A DNA stretch of 64,000 bases from Acidobacteriota bacterium (GCA_004298155.1 SCRD01000020.1:1-64000), one strand, 5' to 3'; numbered from the stretch's first letter, positions 48,468 to 59,302 are shown. Numbers and translations: made by a program. Notes: generated by a model not told the origin, from the sequence alone.

Positions 48468-48860
48468 GTTTTCAACATATTCGTTATAACGAATATTGTC
48501 AAGAGGAAATGTTGCGGGGCCGTGGGGAGGCCCATCCTTTCAGTTAAGCGGCGTGGGTTCGGCGCAGTTCGTTGGGCGGTAAAGCCGAGTATTCGGGTGA
48601 TGAAGTAAACCAGAGTGGGATGGGCCATTCGAACGCGGCGCCCGAGCATTCCGGCAATGAGCCGGACGCTCTCGTTAAAGGAAAAGACTTCGGGCCCGGC
48701 GGCATCAACGGTGACTCTTTCCTGCCTGCGGGCGGCGTCCATCGCAATCTGTGCGAGATCTTCGACGAACACGGCCCGCAGCCAGCAGATTGCGGGAAAT
48801 GTATTTGCCGGAATATCCCGTGGCGCCAGTAACAACGTCCAGTTCGCTCATGGATTTCAT
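48464..48860 (-). pseudogene. NAD(P)-binding epimerase/NmrA-like gene with internal deletion
   Basis: An N-terminal part starting at ATG 48860 or 48851 reads MSELDVVTGATGYSGKYISR-NLLAAG, a clear Rossmann start. It then joins out of frame to a C-terminal part reading AVFVEDLAQIAMDAARRQERV, DAAGPEVFSFNESVRLIAGM and MAHPTLVYFITRILGF, which in intact proteins lies over 100 residues later. The middle of the gene is missing and the two pieces are in different frames, so it is a deletion pseudogene. Its start lies just after the queG stop on the same strand. Confidence 0.75.
48474..48502 (-). promoter_or_regulatory. marR promoter with perfect 20-bp operator palindrome
   Basis: On the minus strand TTGACA (48497-48502) and TATGTT (48474-48479) are separated by 17 bp. 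The palindrome ATATTCGTTATAACGAATAT (48477-48496) fills the whole spacer and overlaps the -10 box. A regulator bound there would block RNA polymerase directly. The GTG start follows 6 bp after the -10, so the transcript is probably leaderless or nearly so, or another promoter is also used. Confidence 0.75.
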
Positions 48861-48864
48861 CCCT

Positions 48865-50118
48865 CTAATCTTTCGCAAGTTGGCCGAGCGCCCACTGGGC
48901 ATGCTCGCGGACAACAGCATCTTCGTGTCGCGCGAGTTCTTCAAGCTTCGGGATAAACCGGCGGTTCGCGGAGTTGCCCATCACGACACATAAATTGCGC
49001 AGCCAGCCGGTGTATTTCGGCCGCTTGATGGGCGAATGCGCGAAGACCCTGGGGAAATCCTCGGCGCTGACTTGCGCGAGCACCTCGATTGGAGGATTGA
49101 ACAGCGAGAACGCCAAAGGCGGTGGCTGGCCGGCACCTCCATCGCTTTTTGCATCGTCGTTGCCAGGCGAGGCTGAAAGGGTGATTTCCCTAGGCTGAAA
49201 TTCTGGTAGAGATGTGGTGGCCGCGCCGGTATGGCCTGAGCCCTTCCGGGCATTCTGGCGATTCGCCGCTGGCGGCTGGCTGCTTTCCGGGCCATTCTGA
49301 CTCCTGGCTGCTGGCTCGTGTTTCCTGTTCCAGGGACAAACGTCCTGGCAGATATCGCAGCCAAAGAGATTAGAACCGATCTTCTCCCGGTATTGTTCCG
49401 GGACGGAGCCTTTCAATTCGATATTCAGATAGGCGATGCAACGGGAAGCATCCATCACGTAAGGTTTGGTCAGCGCTCCGGTTGGGCAGGCGTCTAGGCA
49501 GCGCGTGCAGGAGCCGCAACGGTCGGGCGCGGGCAGGTCCGGTTCAATTGCCAGGCTGATGAGCACTACACCCAAGAAAAACCAGGAACCCTTTGCCGGG
49601 TTGATCAGGCAGGTGTTCTTGCCCGTCCATCCAATGCCTGAATAGCGCGCGAAAGCCCGCTCGACGATGGGCCCTGTGTCCACGTAGACGCGTGTTTCCA
49701 CGCCGGGCTCAAGATGTTCTATAGCCCTTCTTAACGCCTCCAGCCTGACGCGCATGATCTCGTGGTAATCCTGCCCCCAGGCGTACCGGGATATCCAGGC
49801 GCGAGGCACCCGAGCCTCAGCGGATGGCCCGGACGCAGACTTCAATTCATTTGCGGCGGAAAGCTCGGAGGATTCGGTTGAGTATGGTAAGGGCGCATTA
49901 TAGATGAGTCCAACACAGAGTACGGATTGAACAGAGTGCAAAACGAGCCGCGGGTCATGGCGCTTGGGATTCTCAAGATAGTGCATTTCGCCGCCGTAGC
50001 CCTGTTCAACCCATTTGCGCGCGCGTTCAAGATCTTGCCATACACCCACCGGTGCAATGCCAGCCAGATCAAATCCAAGTTCAAGGGCCTTCTGTTTCAA
50101 GAGAATTTTGAGCGACAT
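48865..50118 (-). CDS. queG: Epoxyqueuosine reductase QueG with extra linker
   Basis: A 417-residue cobalamin and iron-sulfur enzyme for the last step of queuosine synthesis in tRNA. Conserved parts: SRYAWGQDYHEIMRVRLEAL, VDTGPIVERAFARYSGIGWT-GKN, then two [4Fe-4S] motifs, CGSCTRCLDACPTGAL and FGCDICQDVCPWN. The C-terminal HEAT-like part (RPKYTGWLRNLCVVMGN, HEDAVVREHAQWALGQL) is present. Between the clusters and that part lies a Ser/Pro/Gly-rich stretch of about 70 residues (near 280-345) not usual in the family. ATG 50118 begins MSLKILLKQKALELGFD. Confidence 0.92.
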   Translation of the reverse strand: MSLKILLKQKALELGFDLAGIAPVGVWQDLERARKWVEQGYGGEMHYLENPKRHDPRLVLHSVQSVLCVGLIYNAPLPYSTESSELSAANELKSASGPSAEARVPRAWISRYAWGQDYHEIMRVRLEALRRAIEHLEPGVETRVYVDTGPIVERAFARYSGIGWTGKNTCLINPAKGSWFFLGVVLISLAIEPDLPAPDRCGSCTRCLDACPTGALTKPYVMDASRCIAYLNIELKGSVPEQYREKIGSNLFGCDICQDVCPWNRKHEPAARSQNGPESSQPPAANRQNARKGSGHTGAATTSLPEFQPREITLSASPGNDDAKSDGGAGQPPPLAFSLFNPPIEVLAQVSAEDFPRVFAHSPIKRPKYTGWLRNLCVVMGNSANRRFIPKLEELARHEDAVVREHAQWALGQLAKD

Positions 50119-50677
50119 TTCTCATTCATCATAGCGCAGCCAGCCCAGGGCCGAAGAGGCGGCGCAAAAGCCTGAAATGCACGACTTAACCCTCAATCCC
50201 TTTCCCAACCTCGAGTGAACCTGGGGGAGGCAGTTCAATCCATCTTCAATTCTGCGCCAACATATTGAATTTCAAGGAGATTGCAGGTTTCCGTTCAGGT
50301 TTCATTTATGACCATCCAACCTCATAATGCTGCATTTCGGCACAAATTGCTTAGCGGAGCTGCAGAGGTTTCTTAGAATTCAGCGTGTAAAGCTCATTAT
50401 CGGTGATTGCAGGATCGAATTGCTGGTTACCTGAGAACAGGGACCACAAAGCAATCAGGTTTTATGTCAGCGCCTTGAAGGTCCTGGGTTGCGATCAAGT
50501 CTGGATGAAGGATGCACTTGGATAGGCTTTTAAGGAGCTGCGGATGTTTCTCGGGGGTTGTTTTCGGCTGAAGGCGTAAAGCTTGCGGCTGAAAGGCCTC
50601 GCTTAACGTAAGAAGAAAGTACCACCCCTCCCAAAGGTGTGGCGGGTGGCTATTTCAATAAAGAGGAGTGCTGCATT
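50119..50677. other. Long upstream region of the radical SAM gene, no gene seen
   Basis: About 560 bp between divergent queG and the radical SAM gene. No ORF with family features. A CCACCC/GGGTGG stem near 50622-50650 lies just before the gene and may affect its translation. No known riboswitch was recognised. This is long for this compact region. Confidence 0.45.
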
Positions 50678-52759
50678 ATGCCGCGTATTCGAGGTCAGCG
50701 AGCCATGAAGTATATCGACCGGACGGTTACCGCAACCGCCGGCGCCTTATTTGATGGAATTCAGTTCTTCAACAAATTTAAACCGGCTCCGTCTTTCACG
50801 CCCAAGTGGTCTGACAAGCCGATGCTGAAATCCTGGCAGAAGACCAAGCCGAAGCTGGGCTGGCCACGAGAAACCGATTCGCTTTGTCCCGGCTGCGTGA
50901 AGGAAGCTCGTGCAGCCATCATCTCAGGGAAGAAGGATTGGAAAGACCTGCTTAACACAAAAGTGGGTGAGATCAAGGCGCAGATCATCGAGCGCAACGG
51001 CCAGGTCTGGATGGTGAAAGATTGCCCCATCCACGGCCACTTTGAAGACATCATGGCGCTCGACGTCAACTTCCTGAAGTGGATTGAGCAGAACTTTCCC
51101 GGGCGTGACATCCGGGCGCACAATGATAAGGACCTGCACAACCACGGATCCAGCACCATCCGCCATGGCCGCGGCTCCGTGCTGACCGTTGACCTGACCA
51201 ACCGCTGCAACATGATGTGCGATCCGTGCTTCATGGACGCCAACCAGGTTGGTTTTGTCCATGAGCTGAGCTGGGAAGACATTAAGGAAATTCTCGATAA
51301 CGCCACCAAGATTAAGCCACGGCGGCAGATGTCCGTGCAGTTTTCGGGCGGTGAGCCGACCATGTCGCCATACTTCATCGACGCGGTGCGCTATGCGCGG
51401 AAAATTGGGTTCAACAGCGTGCAGGCGGCGACGAATGGCATCGAGTTTGCCAAGAGCAAGGAATTCTGCAAGCAGGCGTTTGAAGCCGGTTTGCGCTACG
51501 CGTATCTCCAGTTTGACGGCATTGGCAACGACGCGAACAACCACCGCAAGGTAGGCAACCTGTTTGATGTCAAGCTGAAAGCCATTGACAACATGCACGA
51601 TGCGGGGATTGAAATTGTTCTGGTGACCACCCTGGTGAACAACGTGAACAACGACCAGGTAGGCCCCATCATCAACTTTGCCCGCGAGAACCCCAAGAAG
51701 ATCGCGTTTATCTCTTTTCAGCCTGTCTCCTTCACCGGACGCGATGAGGACATAACTCCTGAGCGGCGGGCCCGCCAGCGCTACACGCTGTCCCACATGG
51801 TGGCCGATGTCAAGAAGCAAGTTGGCATTACCGAACCTACTCGCGACTGGTTTCCACTCTCTCTGATGGGAGCCTTCGCTGATTTTGCCGACATGGTCCA
51901 TGGTCCGGATGCGCAGTGGGGTCAAGTTAGCTGTGGGTGCCACCCCAACTGCGGCGTAGGAACTGCTCTGATGATCAACAAGGAGAACAAGGAATGGGCG
52001 CCGGTGCCGCAGATCCTTAACATTCCGGGCCTGGTAAAAGACATGCAGAAAATCACCGACGCCGGCCGCGGCAAGTGGTTTTCAAACTTCATGATGGGTC
52101 TGGCGCTGCTGAAGAATTACAGGCCCTTTGGCGCGCCGCCAAGCCTGGCGCTGATCGATATCCTGAAGAAGTTTGACAAGTCGTTCGCACTGACCGGCGA
52201 AAAGCGAGCTGACAAGGTTTACGGCGCGTCAAGCCCCGACCGCACACTCGATGACACGTTGAAGCGCCGCTCGGACCCCTGGAACTTTCTGTTCATCGCC
52301 GGAATGTGGTTCCAGGACCTCTTCAACTATGACTTTCGCCGCACCGAAATGTGCATCATCCCGTATGCTACGCAGCAGGGCGAAATTTCCTTCTGCGCCT
52401 ACAATACCGGAATCGGATGGCGGAATATCATCGAGAACATGCACAAGAATGCCACGGTTGGCGAGTGGTACAAGACCCACGGCAAGCACGAAATCTACGC
52501 CGCGGGAAAGAAGGTCAACCTGACTGAGTACGATCACTCTTTGGCCATCAACGCCGAGGACGCCGCCAGGGTTCGGGAGCGCGACCACGATGTCCCGATG
52601 ACGGCGGCCGAGGAAGAGCGCGCGCGTCGCAAGGCCGAATGGGAAGCCAAGCAGGCCCGGGCGTACTACGAGGAGATGGTCCTCAAAAAGCCCAAGGTCG
52701 AACTGGTGCAGATCGGCAGTGCCAGCCAAACCGCGGACACCGAAAAGGTCCCAGTTTAG
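50678..52759 (+). CDS. Radical SAM protein, bacterial tetraether lipid synthase (Tes) homologue
   Basis: A 693-residue radical SAM enzyme. Cysteine motifs in order: CPGC (C70, C73), DCPIHG (C116), the radical SAM cluster CNMMCDPC (C177, C181, C184), CGCHPNC (C419, C421, C425), and a last domain with EMCIIPY (C559) and FCAYN (C573) within NYDFRRTEMCIIPYATQQGE. The N-terminal zinc-like part with WMVKDCPIHGHFEDIM and the C-terminal F-x-D-x-x-NYD..R.E.C pattern match what I know of tetraether synthases, which join lipid tails by C-C bonds. Acidobacteria make membrane-spanning iso-diabolic acid lipids, so this is a candidate for that step. ATG 50678 is chosen (AGAGGAG upstream); ATG 50705 is possible. 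The C-terminal tail after about 630 is charged and low in complexity. A terminator follows. Confidence 0.78.
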   Translation: MPRIRGQRAMKYIDRTVTATAGALFDGIQFFNKFKPAPSFTPKWSDKPMLKSWQKTKPKLGWPRETDSLCPGCVKEARAAIISGKKDWKDLLNTKVGEIKAQIIERNGQVWMVKDCPIHGHFEDIMALDVNFLKWIEQNFPGRDIRAHNDKDLHNHGSSTIRHGRGSVLTVDLTNRCNMMCDPCFMDANQVGFVHELSWEDIKEILDNATKIKPRRQMSVQFSGGEPTMSPYFIDAVRYARKIGFNSVQAATNGIEFAKSKEFCKQAFEAGLRYAYLQFDGIGNDANNHRKVGNLFDVKLKAIDNMHDAGIEIVLVTTLVNNVNNDQVGPIINFARENPKKIAFISFQPVSFTGRDEDITPERRARQRYTLSHMVADVKKQVGITEPTRDWFPLSLMGAFADFADMVHGPDAQWGQVSCGCHPNCGVGTALMINKENKEWAPVPQILNIPGLVKDMQKITDAGRGKWFSNFMMGLALLKNYRPFGAPPSLALIDILKKFDKSFALTGEKRADKVYGASSPDRTLDDTLKRRSDPWNFLFIAGMWFQDLFNYDFRRTEMCIIPYATQQGEISFCAYNTGIGWRNIIENMHKNATVGEWYKTHGKHEIYAAGKKVNLTEYDHSLAINAEDAARVRERDHDVPMTAAEEERARRKAEWEAKQARAYYEEMVLKKPKVELVQIGSASQTADTEKVPV

Positions 52760-52785
52760 TTTTTCCGTGGGGAGTTGAGGTCAGG

Positions 52786-52824
52786 AAGGCCGCCTGTTGG
52801 GAAGTTGGCAGGCGGCCTTTTTGT
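52786..52824 (+). terminator. Terminator after the radical SAM gene
   Basis: GGCCGCCTG (52788-52796) pairs with CAGGCGGCC (52809-52817), loop of 12, then TTTTTGTTT. A strong rho-independent terminator, so the gene is a single transcription unit separate from moaA. Confidence 0.92.
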
Positions 52825-52904
52825 TTGGTCCACGCGCACCCTGACCAGGACTTTATTTTATCGTTTGCCCCACCCCCTGTCTTGTCCCCGCTGCCAACTT
52901 GCGG

Positions 52905-53060
52905 TAGCATAGAAATGTTCTCCGAGCCTCCGGGAGCTAAAGAGCATCCAACAATCCAAGCCCCGATGGCCGGCAGGGTGTGCGGAGAAATCCGGGCGCC
53001 TCCCGTGTTTGGAAAGGGGAACAGGCCTACGCCGAACACGGGTGGGCATTTTTGTTTTTG
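52905..53060 (+). ncRNA. Candidate molybdenum-cofactor (Moco) riboswitch before moaA
   Basis: The 5' leader of moaA holds a structured stretch. TTCTCCG (52918-52924) pairs with CGGAGAA (52983-52989), enclosing GCCTCCGGGAGC and GATGGCCGGCAGGGTGTG. A second stem, CCCGTGTT (53002-53009) with AACACGGG (53035-53042), encloses GGAAAGGGGAACAGGCCTACG, which resembles the conserved core I remember for Moco RNAs. It is followed by GGGCATTTTTGTTTTTG, so the second stem could act as a terminator. Position before a cofactor-synthesis gene supports the call. I have not aligned it to the Rfam model. Confidence 0.68.
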
Positions 53061-53127
53061 TAGGCTAGGGAAGGTCCGCCCGAAATCTTCGTCAACGCCC
53101 GCAAGTATTCGTTACCGGCGGTAATCT

Positions 53128-54114
53128 ATGCTCAAGGACAGTTACGGCCGCGACATCCACGACCTGAGAATCTCCGTGACGGACCGCTGTAACTTCCGAT
53201 GCGTTTACTGCAAGTCGGCCGACCCAAAAAACTATTTTCCCCACAAGAACCTGCTCGACTGGGATGAGTTCCTGCGCCTGGCGCGCATTATGGCCGGGCT
53301 TGGCATCAGGAAAATCCGGGTGACCGGGGGTGAGCCGCTATTGCGCTCCGGCATCGTGGATTTCCTCTCGCAACTTAGCCAGGTTGACGGCATCCAGGAC
53401 CTCGCGCTGACGACCAATGGATATCTCCTGGCCGAGATGGCCTCAGACCTGGCGCGGGCGGGAGTGCGCCGTGTGAACGTGAGCATGGATTCCTCCCATC
53501 CGGAACGGTTTGCGGCTATTACGCGCACCCCAGGGTCCTATGAGCGCGTGCTGAAAGGCGTAGACGCTGCCCTCGAAGCGGGACTGAATCCGGTGAAAGT
53601 GAATGTAGTGCTGGTCCGTGGATTCAACGAGAGCGAGATAGTGGGTTTCGCGGAGCTTGCCAGGACAAAGAACCTGATTGTCCGGTTCATCGAATTCATG
53701 CCACTCGATGCCGACCACGCGTGGGACCGTTCGCTGGTGGTGACGGCGCGTGAGATTTTTGAGACAATCCATCCCGTATTTCCTCTGGCCGAAGTGCCAC
53801 GCCACGAAGCGAGCGAGACAGCCCTGCGCTATCGGTTCAAGGATGGGAAAGGGGAAATCGGCGTTGTCGCCCCCGTTTCAATTCCATTTTGCGGCCAGTG
53901 CAGCCGCATCCGCCTGACGGCTGACGGCAAGCTGAGAACGTGCCTGTTTTCGCTGGAGGAATATGACCTGGGAGGCCTGCTGCGCAACGGCGCTCCAGAC
54001 TCCGCGATCGAGGAATATATCCGATCCGTCGTTTATCGAAAAGAGCCGGGCCATCGAATCAACGAGCCGGGCTTTGTTCAGCCGTCGAGGACGATGGTTT
54101 ACATTGGAGGATAA
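53128..54114 (+). CDS. moaA: GTP 3',8-cyclase MoaA
   Basis: A 328-residue radical SAM enzyme for the first step of molybdenum cofactor synthesis. The N-terminal cluster motif is DRCNFRCVYC (CxxxCxxC); GGEPLLRSG is the SAM-binding GGEP motif. The C-terminal cluster is in FCGQCSRIRLTADGKLRTC, and the chain ends MVYIGG with the terminal GG that activates the cyclase. It stands alone without other moa genes. The candidate riboswitch upstream suggests feedback by the cofactor. The user of the cofactor may be the hydroxylase at 44676-47302. Confidence 0.94.
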   Translation: MLKDSYGRDIHDLRISVTDRCNFRCVYCKSADPKNYFPHKNLLDWDEFLRLARIMAGLGIRKIRVTGGEPLLRSGIVDFLSQLSQVDGIQDLALTTNGYLLAEMASDLARAGVRRVNVSMDSSHPERFAAITRTPGSYERVLKGVDAALEAGLNPVKVNVVLVRGFNESEIVGFAELARTKNLIVRFIEFMPLDADHAWDRSLVVTAREIFETIHPVFPLAEVPRHEASETALRYRFKDGKGEIGVVAPVSIPFCGQCSRIRLTADGKLRTCLFSLEEYDLGGLLRNGAPDSAIEEYIRSVVYRKEPGHRINEPGFVQPSRTMVYIGG

Positions 54115-54202
54115 GTGCTGCAGTGGGCCCGCGCTACGCTTTTAGGGCGCACGTTCACTCACGGGTTACAGGGTGATAAAATATGATTCGGGCGGGTTTT
54201 AT

Positions 54203-55297
54203 ATGGCGACAAGCACTTTAAGTTTATTACCGGAAAATTACGTTGAACTGTCTGAGCAGGAATTAGAGGACCGCATCGCGCAGGCCAAGGCGGCCCTGGG
54301 CCCGCGGGTGGTCATTCTCGGACATCATTATCAGCGGGACGAGGTCGTCAAATACGCGGATTACCTCGGCGATTCACTCAAGCTTTCACGCCTGGCTGCC
54401 AGCCGCAAGGAAGCTGAATATATTGTGTTTTGCGGGGTCCACTTCATGGCGGAAAGCGCGGACATCCTGCGCAACGAGCACCAGGTGGTGATTCTTCCTG
54501 ATCTGAAGGCGGGCTGCTCAATGGCAGACATGGCGGACCTGGAGCAGGTGGAGGTCTGCTGGGAAGCCGTTACCAGCGAAACGGAAGGCAAAGTTGTTCC
54601 CGTTACCTACATCAATTCCACGGCGGCCATCAAGGAGTTTGTGGGCCGTCACGGTGGCGCAGTCTGCACGTCATCCAATGCGCTGAAGGTGATGACATGG
54701 GCCTTCGAACGCGGGGAGAAGGGCCTTTTTATCCCCGATGAGCACCTGGGAAGAAACACCGCTTATCGCATGGGTATCCCCCTCGATGAGATGGCGGTGT
54801 GGGACCCGCATGAAGAAATGGGTGGGCTGACGGTTGACGAGATCCGGCATGCTCGTGTGATTCTGTGGAAAGGCCATTGTTCGGTCCACCAGCGCTTTCT
54901 GCCTCAGCACGTGGACGGCGCGCGGAAAGATTATCCGGGCATCCGGGTTATTGTCCATCCGGAATGCCGTTGGGACGTTTGCGAGATGGCTGATGAAGTT
55001 GGCTCGACGGAATTCATCATCAGGAAAATTGGGGAAGGCGGGCCGGGAAGCAAGTTTGCAGTCGGAACGGAGATCCACCTGGTGAAGCGGCTGGCGCAGG
55101 AACATCCCGACCGGTTTGTGGTCTCGTTGGACGATTGCGGGTGCCTGTGCAGTACTATGTATCGTATATCGCCGCAGCACCTGTGCTGGGTGCTTGAGAG
55201 CCTCGTCGCCGGACAGGTGGTGAGCCAGGTCCGGGTGGATGAAGAAACGCGCCGCTGGGCGCATCTGGCCCTCGACCGGATGCTGGAAATTGTGTAG
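54203..55297 (+). CDS. nadA: Quinolinate synthase
   Basis: A 364-residue [4Fe-4S] enzyme that condenses iminoaspartate with dihydroxyacetone phosphate in NAD synthesis. Visible: VILGHHYQRDEVVKYADYLG, CGVHFMAESADIL, LPDLKAGCSMADM (first cluster Cys), VHPECRWDVCEMAD (second), and DDCGCLCSTMYRISP (third). The length is typical of the longer group. ATG 54203 opens MATSTLSLLPENYVELSEQE; an upstream ATG at 54173 is possible but without a ribosome site. nadB and nadC are not in the window. Confidence 0.94.
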   Translation: MATSTLSLLPENYVELSEQELEDRIAQAKAALGPRVVILGHHYQRDEVVKYADYLGDSLKLSRLAASRKEAEYIVFCGVHFMAESADILRNEHQVVILPDLKAGCSMADMADLEQVEVCWEAVTSETEGKVVPVTYINSTAAIKEFVGRHGGAVCTSSNALKVMTWAFERGEKGLFIPDEHLGRNTAYRMGIPLDEMAVWDPHEEMGGLTVDEIRHARVILWKGHCSVHQRFLPQHVDGARKDYPGIRVIVHPECRWDVCEMADEVGSTEFIIRKIGEGGPGSKFAVGTEIHLVKRLAQEHPDRFVVSLDDCGCLCSTMYRISPQHLCWVLESLVAGQVVSQVRVDEETRRWAHLALDRMLEIV

Positions 55298-55382
55298 TGA
55301 TGCCGTGGGTGTGAAGTCTGCGGAGAAAAAAAGAGTAGACAAAAAAGGGGCCGCCGCCGATTCTAACGGTGAGCGTGCGAAT

Positions 55383-57286
<1,904 letters not shown>

Positions 57287-57343
57287 TTCCGGAGGATCAT
57301 TTCCCCCCAAGATAAGTAGCGGACCAGCGTGGCGGTGCAAGGA

Positions 57344-58219
57344 TTACCATCCGCGCAAATAGAGCGCCATGACAAAGACGGATACCGCAAGACAGTAAAT
57401 TCCAAACCAATACCAGCGTCCTTGCTCCAGCCAATGGGAAAGCCATTTAAGGGCCAGCAGCCCGGCTATGAAAGCGCACACCATTCCCAGGAGGCTGGGT
57501 GCCAGGGCCGAGGCCAGGTTGAGATGTATTCCTGCGAGAGCGTCGGCGCGCAACAGCCGGTGAAATTCGCGGGCAACCGCCAAGGGTGTTATAGCCACCA
57601 CAATGGCGAAGCTGAATGATTCCACCTGTCTGCGACCCCCGCCGGCCAGCAGGCCGCCTGAGATGGTGGATCCGGAGCGGGAAAATCCCCGAAAAGGTAT
57701 GGCGACACCCTGCAGGATCCCCATGATGATGGCCTGCGGCCAACTAACTTCGCGCGGACGTTCTCCCGCCTGGTTGAGGGGGTTGCGCGCCTCACGCAAA
57801 CCGGCCCAGAGGATCAGGAGGCCGGCGGCAGCGAGTGCCGGAGAAATCCAGTTAAGCTTATTGAACAGGGTTTCGATCTCGGCGGCATGCGTACCTTGTT
57901 TCAACACTTGCCCAACCAGCACCATCAGTGGGAACGCTATGATGCCGCTCAGGAAACAGGCCACGAAAACCATGCTCACAAACCGCCAAAAAGCTGCCCA
58001 GGATGAAAAGAAGGTGTCCACCCACTGTCGCCAGAAATAAATGATTACGGCGAACATGGTGCCCGTATGCAGCATCACCAACAGCAGGGCGTTGGCCGGA
58101 GTGGACATGTTTTCATGGAGCAGTTTGGCGACGACAATCACGTGGGCCGAACTGGAAATTGGAAGGAGTTCCGCCAGCCCCTGGACTGCGGAGAGAATCA
58201 CCACGTAAACCCAGTGCAT
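57344..58219 (-). CDS. uppP: Undecaprenyl-diphosphatase UppP
   Basis: A 291-residue polytopic membrane phosphatase that recycles the lipid carrier for cell wall synthesis and gives bacitracin resistance. The catalytic motifs are AVQGLAELLPISSSAHVIV (E and H) and RGFSRSGSTISGGLLAG (arginine/serine). About eight hydrophobic helices can be counted. In the first motif GLAELLP replaces the more usual GLTEFLP. ATG 58219 opens MHWVYVVILSAVQ. It is convergent with thiC. Confidence 0.93.
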   Translation of the reverse strand: MHWVYVVILSAVQGLAELLPISSSAHVIVVAKLLHENMSTPANALLLVMLHTGTMFAVIIYFWRQWVDTFFSSWAAFWRFVSMVFVACFLSGIIAFPLMVLVGQVLKQGTHAAEIETLFNKLNWISPALAAAGLLILWAGLREARNPLNQAGERPREVSWPQAIIMGILQGVAIPFRGFSRSGSTISGGLLAGGGRRQVESFSFAIVVAITPLAVAREFHRLLRADALAGIHLNLASALAPSLLGMVCAFIAGLLALKWLSHWLEQGRWYWFGIYCLAVSVFVMALYLRGW

Positions 58220-58258
58220 GGATGTGTGTCCTTCCCGGTGGACGCTTTGAAGGAGTTC

Positions 58259-58999
58259 TCAGGCCTGTTCCCCAGCCAGTGAGCCTGCCTTGCGGGCGTT
58301 TCCAATTGTCCGGACCTGGTGGGCCCGTCTGTCCCTGAATCTTTGGCGGCAGGTGAATACATACGCAGGCGGCAGGTTGCGCCAGACGGTGCGGCACTGG
58401 ATGGAGCCAAAATACTCGCGCAGGAACGGCAGAGAAGAATGTCGCAGGGCTTTTCCGTTCTCCCAACGCATGCCATGCACGTACTGGTACTGAGTGTAGA
58501 CGCTTCTTTCGTCCATGAAAGGAGCGAGGGCCTCTTGCAGAATACGCTGGCGGTGGTCTGGCATAAACCTGAGCGAGAGGGAAGAGATCACGGCGTCAAT
58601 TCGTATCAAACCACGCTGGCGCAATTCATCTCCAAGATTTTCTGCCGGCGTGTTCAGCAGCACCAGGCGGGGGTCGGAAAAACGCTTCTCCATATGGCTG
58701 ATGAATTCCGGATTGATTTCAAACGCCAGGAGAGTGGCCCGCGCAGGAAGAGCTTCCAGGAGGACCCGTGTGATGGCGCCGGTGCCTGCTCCAAGTTCGA
58801 CCACGGTCCTCGCTTCGTTGATGGACAGGCCTTCCAGCATAGCGCGGGCCAGGTGGCGCGAACTCGGAGCGACAGATGCGATATTCTGAAAATCGCTTGC
58901 GGCTTCCAGAGCAAACGTCTTGAAGCTTTGGACTCCCTTCATTGCTTCAGCAAGTGAACTCTTGTATGCCGCGATATTCTTTATCAAGATTTCAATCAT
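58259..58999 (-). CDS. SAM-dependent methyltransferase (phospholipid N-methyltransferase-like)
   Basis: A 246-residue class I methyltransferase. Motif I is VVELGAGTGAITRVLLEALP, preceded by VAPSSRHLARAMLEG; then LLAFEINPEFISHMEKRF and IDAVISSLSLRFMPDHRQRI. The arrangement (P-S-S-x-x-L-A then E-x-G-x-G-T-G) is that of PmtA-like phospholipid methyltransferases and their relatives of the rRNA dimethylase fold. ATG 58999 is chosen because it fits the family start; the frame runs to 59392 without a good start. It lies 40 bp upstream of uppP, same strand, suggesting a lipid-related pair. Confidence 0.8.
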   Translation of the reverse strand: MIEILIKNIAAYKSSLAEAMKGVQSFKTFALEAASDFQNIASVAPSSRHLARAMLEGLSINEARTVVELGAGTGAITRVLLEALPARATLLAFEINPEFISHMEKRFSDPRLVLLNTPAENLGDELRQRGLIRIDAVISSLSLRFMPDHRQRILQEALAPFMDERSVYTQYQYVHGMRWENGKALRHSSLPFLREYFGSIQCRTVWRNLPPAYVFTCRQRFRDRRAHQVRTIGNARKAGSLAGEQA

Positions 59000-59302
59000 C
59001 TTCAGCTCTTCTCTGTTCAACCTTCTCCATGTTTTCGCCAGATGACGGCGTTCCTGCTCCCAGGCTGAAACATGATACCACCTGATGGGTTGATCTTGGC
59101 AACCCGGCTCCAGAAATCTTCCGCTCACACACGGCTGGTGGTTATAATCGGCATTCTGCCCAGGGCGTGTGAGATGGGCCGGGGGAATATCCCATTCCAC
59201 TATACGCGGGTGTGACGGCCGCAACCGGGACCGGGCGTTAGAGGTGCAGAAGCCACCCTGCCCTAAGACATCATTTACATATACGTTTGTCGAAAGGTGC
59301 AT

